A stretch of 64,000 nt of DNA, taken from assembly GCF_003325475.1 (NCBI RefSeq), contig NZ_CP029495.1:2542001-2606000 (forward strand), in the 5' to 3' direction. The stretch's first letter is position 1; every line of letters starts with the position of its first letter. The DNA comes from Chromobacterium phragmitis (GTDB lineage: Bacteria > Pseudomonadota > Gammaproteobacteria > Burkholderiales > Chromobacteriaceae). Below the pieces are notes generated by a model that saw only the letters and a program-made list of their open reading frames with translations, made no database searches and was not told the DNA's origin. Both the position numbers and the translations under genes were made by a program. Below, piece by piece: positions 45,105-52,233 of this stretch.

Positions 45105-45209
45105 CGGCGCAGCGACAGGCCGTTTTTTTGCAATTATGCCTTGACGCGAATGGCGTCCTCTGATTAAATGCATGGCTCTGACGGCGCGGCAAGCGTGGTT
45201 AGGAGAAGT

Positions 45210-45285
45210 GGCCAGTTAGCTCAGTTGGTAGAGCAGCGGATTGAAAATCCGCGTGTCCGTGGTTCGATTCCGCGACTGGCCACCA
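45210..45285 (+). tRNA. tRNA-Phe (GAA), copy 1
   Basis: A 76-base tRNA: acceptor GGCCAGT with ACTGGCC, A73 and encoded CCA. The anticodon loop TTGAAAA gives GAA. The T-arm contains TTCGATT. Confidence 0.96.
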
Positions 45286-45291
45286 CAGCAT

Positions 45292-45367
45292 GGCCAGTTA
45301 GCTCAGTTGGTAGAGCAGCGGATTGAAAATCCGCGTGTCCGTGGTTCGATTCCGCGACTGGCCACCA
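45292..45367 (+). tRNA. tRNA-Phe (GAA), copy 2
   Basis: Base-for-base identical to the copy six bases upstream. The pair is most likely one transcript ending at the terminator at 45377. Confidence 0.96.
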
Positions 45368-45376
45368 AGATTCCGA

Positions 45377-45404
45377 CGCCCAGCAAGAAATTGCTGGGCG
45401 TTTT
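45377..45404 (+). terminator. terminator of the tRNA-Phe pair
   Basis: CGCCCAGCAA, loop GAAA, TTGCTGGGCG, then TTTT. Located ten bases after the second tRNA. Confidence 0.88.
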
Positions 45405-45430
45405 GCGTTTCTATCCATTCGGAGCGCGCG

Positions 45431-45979
45431 ATGAGCGACTCGCAGCATCTGCAGGATCTTCAGGCCCGGTTTCGTTCCGGTGAGAGAATCAAGCTCCTTC
45501 ACTTCTGGGGGCATCAGCCCGGCAAGCATGGCGTGACGGCAGCTTGCTTCAGCCAATGGTACGCCGCGCCTTTTGTCGCAGAGGGCGTGCATTATCCGAC
45601 GGCGGAGCATTTCATGATGGCGGAGAAGGCCGCGCTGTTTGGAGACGAAGCCGCGCGGCTAGAGATTCTGGCTGCGCCGAGCCCGAGCGCAGCCAAGAGT
45701 CTGGGGAGGCGGGTAAAGGGATTTGACGATGTCGGCTGGCTGGCGGCGCGTTTTGACATTGTGTTGCGCGCCAATTTGGCAAAATTCGAACAAAACGCCG
45801 AGTTGAGGCAATTCCTGCTTGGCACCAAAGGCCGCGTGCTGGTGGAGGCCAGCCCGGTAGATCGGATCTGGGGCATTGGATTGGCTCAGGACGATGATCG
45901 GGCGGGCAACCCTACGCTATGGCGCGGACTGAATCTGCTTGGCTTCGCGTTGATGCGGGTCCGGGAGCGGTTGGGTTGA
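45431..45979 (+). CDS. NADAR family protein (YbiA-like)
   Basis: The 182-residue protein carries a NADAR domain: FSQWYAAPFVAEGVHYPTAEHFMMAEKAALFGD in parts (AEHFMMAEKAALFGD), then RRVKGFDDVGWLAARFDIVL and DRIWGIGLAQDDDRAGNP in part. NADAR proteins act on N-glycosidic bonds of ADP-ribosylated or riboflavin-precursor substrates. Some are found with ADP-ribosylation or NAD-related conflict systems. ATG 45431 is chosen; further upstream the frame runs into the tRNA. It is directly between the tRNA-Phe pair and the effector locus. Confidence 0.87.
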   Translation: MSDSQHLQDLQARFRSGERIKLLHFWGHQPGKHGVTAACFSQWYAAPFVAEGVHYPTAEHFMMAEKAALFGDEAARLEILAAPSPSAAKSLGRRVKGFDDVGWLAARFDIVLRANLAKFEQNAELRQFLLGTKGRVLVEASPVDRIWGIGLAQDDDRAGNPTLWRGLNLLGFALMRVRERLG

Positions 45980-46007
45980 GCCGCGGCTGACCAGCGATGC
46001 AAGAAAA

Positions 46008-46035
46008 AAAAGAGCACGCCTTGGCGTGCTCTTTT
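46008..46035. terminator. bidirectional terminator between the NADAR and phosphatase genes
   Basis: AAAAGAGCACGC, loop CTTG, GCGTGCTCTTTT with an A-rich left flank. It works on both strands. Confidence 0.9.
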
Positions 46036-46046
46036 GCATATGGCTC

Positions 46047-47450
46047 TTAGCGGCGGCGCGGCGGCAGCGGCGGCGCGTCGTTGGCGTAGATGGGCTCCTG
46101 CGGCGCCAGATTGGCGTAAATGGCTTCGCCGCCCGCATCGGCTGCGGACTCGGATTGAAGGATCGGCCGGCCTTGACGTTCGGCCAGATCCGCCAGCGTG
46201 GAGAGCTGGTCGCGCGTCTGCACCATCAGGTGGTTGCGGCTGCCGCGCATGTCGGCGACGATGGATTCCAGGCTGGCGGCGCCAGGCTTCAGCAACTCGC
46301 GGGCGGCGATCAGCTGGCCGGTGCGGCCGACGCCGGCGCGGCAGTGGATGACCGGCAGCAGCTTGTCCGGATCGTTCAGCGCGCTGCTGTTCTTGCTGCG
46401 ATAGAGGTCGACCTTGTCCGCCATCACGCCATCCACGTGTTGGGCCAGCGCTTGCAGCGCGTCGGCGCCCTGGGCGCCGAAATCGGCCCAGTTGGGCACG
46501 TGCAGCACCGGGATGGAGATCGGCTTGTCGCCGGGGCATCTTACGTTTATCTGGTAGGCGCGCACTTCCAGGCCGCCATCCAGCGCGGTGCGGCTGGTTT
46601 CCTTCGACGTCACCTCGACCTGGCCGTAGCTGCCGTTCTGCGAGAAGTAATGGGGCAGGTCGGGATTGCCGTTGCGGTCCAGCTTGGCCATGTCCTTGTC
46701 GGATGCCAGCACCACCAGCACCGGGGTGCGGTTGGCCGCCAGCATCGAGAAGTAGCTTTCCAGCTGGGCTTCTTTCGGGTATTGGCTGGCGATGGCGGCG
46801 TTGACGCCGCCGACTTGCACGCGGTTGGCGGGCAGCGATGTTCCGTCCGGGGCGCAGACCTGGGTGGCGGCGGCGGTGGGGATGTTGCGGAAGCGGGCGT
46901 TGGCCACGTCGGAGAGGAAGGCGGCGCCTTTCGCGCGGGTGCCGATCTGGTCTTGCAGCTCGAGGAACAGGCCGCATTGATGATCGCTGGCGCCCAGCGA
47001 GTCGATCAGCGCCGCTTTGCGGGCTTCCAGGCCTTCAGGGCGGGCTTCGACGCGGGCCGGCGCCAGTTTCAGATGCTCGGCGCCGCGTCGCTGCGCCAGC
47101 GCGGTTTGCGGCTTGGCCGTTTCGGCGCGCGGCGCGCGAACTTCGACGCTCTTGTCCTGGCTGGCCTTGGCCGGCTGCTCGGCGCGAGGGGCCAGCTTGG
47201 CGGCGAGATCCGCCAGGCGGAAATCGCGCGGTTTCTGTTGCGGCTGCAGCAGGCCCTGCTGGCGCAGGAACTGGCTGGCGCGGCGGGTCTGGTCCGGATG
47301 CAGCAGGTAAGAACGGCCGGTGTAGACCACCAGGGTGCCATCCTTGCGGATGCCGATGCGTGCCTTGTCGGCGTCGACATGATTCAGGTTCAGGCTGGCC
47401 AGGTCGACGTGGCGTCTGCCCAGCTGGATGCCGGTTTGAATGGTGCTCAT
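46047..47450 (-). CDS. YopH-like type III effector, protein tyrosine phosphatase with EPIYA tail
   Basis: The 467-residue protein has an N-terminal region of about 130 residues comparable to the secretion/chaperone-binding part of YopH (IRKDGTLVVYTGRSYLL; ASQFLRQQGLL). A Pro/Ala/Arg linker and a PTP domain (about 150-432) follow. Catalytic parts are the W321-A-D323 loop (YopH has WPD) and HCRAGVGRTG, with nucleophile Cys370 and Arg376. The Q-loop region NHLMVQTRDQL and the end AERQGRPILQS are nearly as in YopH, which stops there. This protein continues with EAIYANLAPQ and EPIYANDAP (tyrosines 445 and 455), then PPLPPRRR. The gene follows a CesT-like chaperone gene by 75 bases. No type III apparatus genes are in the window. 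A YopH-like effector is, as far as I recall, among reported Chromobacterium effectors. Confidence 0.88.
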   Translation of the reverse strand: MSTIQTGIQLGRRHVDLASLNLNHVDADKARIGIRKDGTLVVYTGRSYLLHPDQTRRASQFLRQQGLLQPQQKPRDFRLADLAAKLAPRAEQPAKASQDKSVEVRAPRAETAKPQTALAQRRGAEHLKLAPARVEARPEGLEARKAALIDSLGASDHQCGLFLELQDQIGTRAKGAAFLSDVANARFRNIPTAAATQVCAPDGTSLPANRVQVGGVNAAIASQYPKEAQLESYFSMLAANRTPVLVVLASDKDMAKLDRNGNPDLPHYFSQNGSYGQVEVTSKETSRTALDGGLEVRAYQINVRCPGDKPISIPVLHVPNWADFGAQGADALQALAQHVDGVMADKVDLYRSKNSSALNDPDKLLPVIHCRAGVGRTGQLIAARELLKPGAASLESIVADMRGSRNHLMVQTRDQLSTLADLAERQGRPILQSESAADAGGEAIYANLAPQEPIYANDAPPLPPRRR

Positions 47451-47525
47451 CTTGCTTCTTTCTTAGTGGATTGCCCGGAAGGGCTTATGCGGCGGCCGGC
47501 CTGAGGCTGGCCGCTTGGAATGTGG

Positions 47526-47924
47526 TCAGCGCGCGGCGTGGTCGAGCAGCGCTTCGGCGAGGGCGATCAGCGCGTCCAAGGCGGCGGCCAGTTGCGGCAG
47601 ATCCAGGCCATGGCCGGGGAGGCGCAGCCAGCAGGCGAGGCGGCCTTGTTCGTCCAGCGCCGCCACCGGCTGCCAGGGCAGGGCTGACAGCTGATTGCCG
47701 CGCAGCGCGCATTCCAGCAGCGCGGCGGAGGGCGAAGGCAGCGCGTCGCCCAGGTCGGCCTGCATGAACCAGCGGTCCTGATCGATTGCGCCCAGGTGCA
47801 GCGTGAAGCGCTGCTCCACCGTCAGACTGACCGTGTCTTGACCGGCGGCCAGTGCGGGCGCGTCGAAGCCCAGGTGCCGCAGCAGTTCGGCTGCGTTGCG
47901 GTGGAAGGCGGCGAGGTCGTGCAT
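47526..47924 (-). CDS. CesT-like type III secretion chaperone
   Basis: The 132-residue acidic, Leu/Ala-rich protein has the layout of class I chaperones: an N-terminal helix (LAAFHRNAAELLRHLGF), a five-strand sheet region (DTVSLTVEQRFTLHLGAI; RWFMQADLGDALP), and a C-terminal helix (LAAALDALIALAEALLDHA). Class I chaperones of this size bind one effector each, and the gene is directly upstream of the YopH-like effector. The Yersinia partner SycH is similar in size (about 141 residues). The match is structural pattern and context, not a long sequence motif. Confidence 0.8.
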   Translation of the reverse strand: MHDLAAFHRNAAELLRHLGFDAPALAAGQDTVSLTVEQRFTLHLGAIDQDRWFMQADLGDALPSPSAALLECALRGNQLSALPWQPVAALDEQGRLACWLRLPGHGLDLPQLAAALDALIALAEALLDHAAR

Positions 47925-48105
47925 GGAGAGGCTCTTGAATGCGTAGTTCGGATAAGCCGATTCTTATGGAGATGGCGGCTGCGGGCTACCAGAATTCGCT
48001 CACCGCCGGACGGCTCATGTGGAGGCGGCGGCGCGCTGTGGGTATGGCAGGCGTTTGCCGGGGAGTTGGTGCTGGACGAAACAGTCCGCGTAGGTTTGAG
48101 AGGCG

Positions 48106-48111
48106 TATAAT
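48106..48111 (+). promoter_or_regulatory. -10 element of the HAD phosphatase gene
   Basis: TATAAT in GCGTATAATCGG, 28 bases before the ATG. No good -35 at the right distance. Confidence 0.45.
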
Positions 48112-48139
48112 CGGACGCTTGATCCGTATCGGAGCCTTC

Positions 48140-48937
48140 ATGCCTTATCGTTTCATCGCTTCCGACCTGGACGGCACGCTGCTGGACCCGCACCATGCCG
48201 TCGATCCCCTGACCGCCGAGACGCTGCGGCGGCTGGAGGCGCGCGGCGTCCAATTCGCGCTCGCCACCGGCCGCCATTATCTGGACGTCAAGGACATTCG
48301 CCAGGCGCTGGGCGTGCGCGCCCACCTGATCACCTCCAACGGCGCGCGCGTCCATGATCCGGACGACGTCTTGATCCACCGCCGGGACATCGACGCGGAA
48401 CTGGTGCGCGCCATCGCTCAGCCGGCGTTCGCCGCCGGATGCATCGCCAACTTCTACCTCGACGACGAATGGCTGATCAGCGAGCCCAATCAGGCGCTGC
48501 TCGACATGCACAAGGATTCGGGCATGCGTTACCGGGTGCGCGATCTGGCCCGGCACGGCGGCGAGGGCGTGGGCAAGGTGCTGTACATCGCGCCGCACGA
48601 GCATTTGCTGGGCGTGGAGCGCAAGCTGAGGGCGCGTTTCGGCGACCGGCTGTATATCACCTTTTCGCTTGAGCACTGCCTGGAGGTGATGGCCGCCGGC
48701 GTGTCCAAGGGCCACGCGCTGGAGATGGTGCTGACGCGGCTGGGCATCTCTGCCGACGCCTGCCTCGCCTTCGGCGACGGCCAGAACGATGTGGAGCTGT
48801 TGCGCGCGGCCGGCCATCCGCGGGTGATGGGCAACGCCCACCCGCGGCTGAGCGACATGTTGCCGCAGGCGCCGCGCATCGGCAGCCACGCCGACGCCGG
48901 CGTCGCCCGGCATTTGCGGCAGCTGTTCGCGCTGTAG
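48140..48937 (+). CDS. Cof-type HAD-family sugar phosphatase
   Basis: The 265-residue protein has HAD motif I in ASDLDGTLLD (Asp9 and Asp11), motif II in ITSNGARV, the lysine in VSKGHALE and motif IV in AFGDGQNDVELL. The large cap domain and length match the Cof/IIB subfamily, which hydrolyses sugar phosphates, FMN or PLP with broad specificity. ATG 48140 follows GGAGCC. An in-frame codon 200 bases upstream has no ribosome site and would overlap the promoter. Confidence 0.9.
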   Translation: MPYRFIASDLDGTLLDPHHAVDPLTAETLRRLEARGVQFALATGRHYLDVKDIRQALGVRAHLITSNGARVHDPDDVLIHRRDIDAELVRAIAQPAFAAGCIANFYLDDEWLISEPNQALLDMHKDSGMRYRVRDLARHGGEGVGKVLYIAPHEHLLGVERKLRARFGDRLYITFSLEHCLEVMAAGVSKGHALEMVLTRLGISADACLAFGDGQNDVELLRAAGHPRVMGNAHPRLSDMLPQAPRIGSHADAGVARHLRQLFAL

Positions 48938-49072
48938 CGCCGCGTTTGTAAATCGGGCGCGCCAGCTGGCCAAGGCGGGCGCGGGCGGGCTAAGCTGGGA
49001 AAAACATCTGTACTGGTTTCTGATCGTCGACTGAATGCGTTGTGTTTGCATGGCTTTGCCAGGGGGACCGCC

Positions 49073-50227
49073 ATGAATTCGTCGTGTTTGGAAAGTGAGC
49101 GCGGAAACGCCCGCCAGCCGGCGCGCGCCATCATCGAGGAGATGCTTGGCGCCGCCGGCATCGCCGTCAACGGCGGCCGTCCGTTCGACATCCAGGTCAA
49201 GCATCCCCACTTTTTCCGCCGCGTGCTGCGGCAGGGTTCCATGGGCCTGGGCGAGAGCTATATGGACGGCTGGTGGGAGTGCGAGCGGCTGGATGTCTTT
49301 TTCCAGCGCGCGCTGCGGGCCGGGTTGGAACACCGCTTGCCCCGGCGCTGGCGCGACGCGCTCTACGCGCTGTCGGCCAGATGGGTCAATCTACAGTCGC
49401 TGCGCCGCGCGCGGCACGTGGGCGAGCGGCATTACGACCTGGGAAACGACTTGTTCCTGGCGATGCTGGACCCGCACATGCAGTACTCCTGCGGTTACTG
49501 GAAAGACGCCGAAACGCTGGCGCGGGCGCAGGAGGCCAAGCTTGGGCTGATTTGCGACAAGCTGCAGCTGGCGCCCGGCATGCGCCTGCTGGACGTGGGT
49601 TGCGGCTGGGGCGGCCTGGCCGCCTACGCCGCGCGGCGCTATGGCGTCAGCGTCACCGGCATCACCATCTCCGAGCAGCAGCGGCAGCTGGCGCTGCGGC
49701 GCTGCGAGGGCTTGGACGTGGAAATCTTGCTGCAGGACTACCGCCACCTGGATCTGCGAGCCGACCGCATCGTGTCGGTCGGCATGTTCGAGCATGTCGG
49801 CCCGCGCAATTACGCCGCTTACTTCGAAACCCTGGCTCGTTGCCTGAAGCCGGACGGCCTGTTTCTGCTGCACACGATAGGCTCGAACGCCACCGACCTG
49901 CGCATCGACCCGTGGATAGAAAAATACATTTTTCCTAACGGCTGCTTGCCGTCGGCCTCTCATGTCGCCGCCGCCAGCGAGCGTTGCTGGGTAATGGAAG
50001 ACTGGCATAATTTCGGCGCCGATTACGACCGGACGCTGATGGCCTGGCTGCAGCGTTTCCAACAGGCCTGGCCGCAGCTGGCGCCGGCCTATTCCGCCCG
50101 TTTCTACCGGATGTTCACTTATTACCTGAACGCCTGCGCCGGCGCGTTCCGCGCGCGCGATCTGCAGTTGTGGCAAGTGCTGCTGAGCCGGCAAGGCGTG
50201 GAGGGAGGCTTGAGGGTGGCGCGCTGA
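49073..50227 (+). CDS. cfa: cyclopropane-fatty-acyl-phospholipid synthase
   Basis: The 384-residue SAM-dependent enzyme has MGLGESYMDGWWECERLD, HYDLGNDLFLAMLDPHMQYSC in part, the SAM site LLDVGCGWGGLAAYAARR and VGMFEHVGPRNY. It converts unsaturated acyl chains of membrane lipids to cyclopropanes. AGGGGGA at 49061 is well placed for ATG 49073. A bidirectional terminator follows. Confidence 0.96.
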   Translation: MNSSCLESERGNARQPARAIIEEMLGAAGIAVNGGRPFDIQVKHPHFFRRVLRQGSMGLGESYMDGWWECERLDVFFQRALRAGLEHRLPRRWRDALYALSARWVNLQSLRRARHVGERHYDLGNDLFLAMLDPHMQYSCGYWKDAETLARAQEAKLGLICDKLQLAPGMRLLDVGCGWGGLAAYAARRYGVSVTGITISEQQRQLALRRCEGLDVEILLQDYRHLDLRADRIVSVGMFEHVGPRNYAAYFETLARCLKPDGLFLLHTIGSNATDLRIDPWIEKYIFPNGCLPSASHVAAASERCWVMEDWHNFGADYDRTLMAWLQRFQQAWPQLAPAYSARFYRMFTYYLNACAGAFRARDLQLWQVLLSRQGVEGGLRVAR

Positions 50228-50244
50228 CGGCGCGCGGCAAGAAA

Positions 50245-50275
50245 AAACGCCAGCGGATTCCGCTGGCGTTTCGTT
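50245..50275. terminator. bidirectional terminator between cfa and nagE
   Basis: AAACGCCAGCGG, loop ATT, CCGCTGGCGTTT, with A6 on the left side. Confidence 0.88.
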
Positions 50276-50293
50276 TCGGCGGGAGACGGCCGG

Positions 50294-52060
50294 TCAGGCT
50301 TGCAGCGCGGCGGCGAGGGCCGCGGCCTGGTCGCCCACGATCAGGTGCAGCACGCCCGGCGCCACTTGGGTGACGGCGGCCACGCCGGCGGCGCGGGCGG
50401 CGGTCTCGTCGAAGCGGGCGGCGTCCTTCAGCTCCACCCGCAGTCGGGTATGGGCGATGGCTTCCACCTTGGCCACGTTGGCGTTGCCGCCCAGCGCCTG
50501 TTTCAGCGCGGCGACATCGGCCTTGGCCGCGGCGACCGATGCGGGCGCGGCCGCCTGGACCGCGGGAGCGGCGGCTGCCGGGACGGAGGACAGTTCGGCG
50601 TCGCTGCCGGCGCCGCGCAGGTAAATCTCCATGTCGGTCTTCAGGTTTTCGGACAGCGGTCCGAAAATGGCCTGGATGCCGCTGCCGACCACCACCACGC
50701 CGGACGCGCCCATCGCCTTCAGCTTGGGTTGGTCCACCTTGGCGGTATCCTGCACCGCGATGCGCAGACGGGTGATGCAAGCGTCCAGGCTGCGGATGTT
50801 GGAGCGGCCGCCGAAGGCCAGCACCAGTTCGCGGGCGCGCTGGTCTTCGCTGACGACTGCGGCGGCGCCAACCGCTTCATCTTCGCGGCCGGGGGTCTTC
50901 AGGTTGAACTTGGCGATCACGAAGCGGAACACCGAGTAGTAGATCGCGGCGTAGATCGGGCCCAGGATGAACACATAGGCGGCGTGCTTGGCCTTGTCGC
51001 CGATCAGGTTGAACATCAGGAAGTCGATGCCGCCCTGCGAGAAGGTGAAGCCCATGTGCATGTCCAGGGTGTTGGCCACGAACTGGGTGGAGGCGGCCAG
51101 CACGGCGTGGATCAGGTACAGCACCGGGGCCACGAACAGGAAGGAGAACTCGATCGGCTCGGTGATGCCGGTCAGGAACGAGGTCAGCGCGGCCGAAATC
51201 ATGATGCCGCCCACCTTGGCGCGGTTTTCCGGCTTGGCCGAATGCCAGATGGCGATGGCGGCGGCCGGCAGGCCGAACATCTTGAACAGGAAGGCGCCGG
51301 ACAGGATGCCGGCGGTCGGGTCGCCCGCGAAGAAGCGGTTGATGTCGCCGTGGATGATCTTGCCGGTGACCGGGTCCGGGAAGTTGCCGATTTCAAAGAA
51401 GAACGGCACGTTCCAGATGTGGTGCAGGCCGAACGGAATCAGCAGACGCTCGAAGAAGCCGTACACGGTGGCCGCGGTGCGCGGATCGCTGACGGCGGCC
51501 CATTGCGAGAAGGCCTTGATGCCGTTGCCGATGGGAGGCCACACGAACGACAGCACCACGCCCAGCACGATGGCGCTGATGGCGGTGATGATGGGCACGA
51601 AGCGCTTGCCGGCGAAGAAGCCCAGGTATTCGGGCAGCTTGATCCGGTAGAAGCGGTTGAACATGTAGGCCGCCAGGCCGCCGGCGAGAATGCCGCCGAA
51701 CACGCCGGTCTGGATGGACGGCAGGCCCATGATGGTGTCGGGCTTGACGCCCATCAGGCCAGCCATCACGCCGAGGGTGACGGTGGTGACCAGGTGGCCG
51801 ATCACCGCCGCGATGGCGGCGACGCCGTCGTTCTCGGTGAAGCCGAGCGCCACGCCCACGGCGAAGATCAGCGGCAGGTTGCCGAAGATCACGTCGCCGG
51901 AGTTCTTCATCAGCGACAGGATCGCCAGGAAGACCGTGTTCTGGGTGTGGAAGTCGGTCGCGCCGATACCAAGCAACAGGCCGGCCACCGGCAGCACCGC
52001 CACCGGTAGCATCAGCGCTTTGCCTATCTTCTGCAGAAAAGCGAACGATTGACTAAACAT
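50294..52060 (-). CDS. nagE: N-acetylglucosamine PTS transporter, EIICB with extra degenerate IIB
   Basis: The 588-residue protein has an IIC domain at 1-385 (GFTENDGVAAIAAVIGH; ITEPIEFSFLFVAPVLY) and a IIB domain at 405-485 with phosphorylated Cys428 in DACITRLRI. An Ala/Pro linker leads to a second IIB-like domain at 514-588. There the matching stretch is EAIAHTRLRV, with Ala at the cysteine position, so this copy cannot carry phosphate. It imports GlcNAc (or glucosamine) as the 6-phosphate. The missing IIA is supplied by NagF, encoded just upstream. AGGA precedes the ATG. Confidence 0.93.
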   Translation of the reverse strand: MFSQSFAFLQKIGKALMLPVAVLPVAGLLLGIGATDFHTQNTVFLAILSLMKNSGDVIFGNLPLIFAVGVALGFTENDGVAAIAAVIGHLVTTVTLGVMAGLMGVKPDTIMGLPSIQTGVFGGILAGGLAAYMFNRFYRIKLPEYLGFFAGKRFVPIITAISAIVLGVVLSFVWPPIGNGIKAFSQWAAVSDPRTAATVYGFFERLLIPFGLHHIWNVPFFFEIGNFPDPVTGKIIHGDINRFFAGDPTAGILSGAFLFKMFGLPAAAIAIWHSAKPENRAKVGGIMISAALTSFLTGITEPIEFSFLFVAPVLYLIHAVLAASTQFVANTLDMHMGFTFSQGGIDFLMFNLIGDKAKHAAYVFILGPIYAAIYYSVFRFVIAKFNLKTPGREDEAVGAAAVVSEDQRARELVLAFGGRSNIRSLDACITRLRIAVQDTAKVDQPKLKAMGASGVVVVGSGIQAIFGPLSENLKTDMEIYLRGAGSDAELSSVPAAAAPAVQAAAPASVAAAKADVAALKQALGGNANVAKVEAIAHTRLRVELKDAARFDETAARAAGVAAVTQVAPGVLHLIVGDQAAALAAALQA

Positions 52061-52233
52061 GATTATTATCCTGCATTGACATGCTTATGGAATGTCGAGC
52101 GGCTGCGAGGCCGTCCCCTCTATCAAGCGCCTTCGCGAGGCCGGTCCGCTGAGATGGCGGCGGACGGCGCCGGGTCGCCCCGGCGGTCTCCCCGTCCGCC
52201 GCCGCGAGCCTGCCCGCGCCGGCGCTTATTCTG

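Noticed and set aside
45210..45367. Duplicated tRNA-Phe as integration-site copies (attL/attR)
   Set aside because: Both copies are full length, six bases apart, with nothing between them and one shared terminator, so this is a plain tandem gene duplication.
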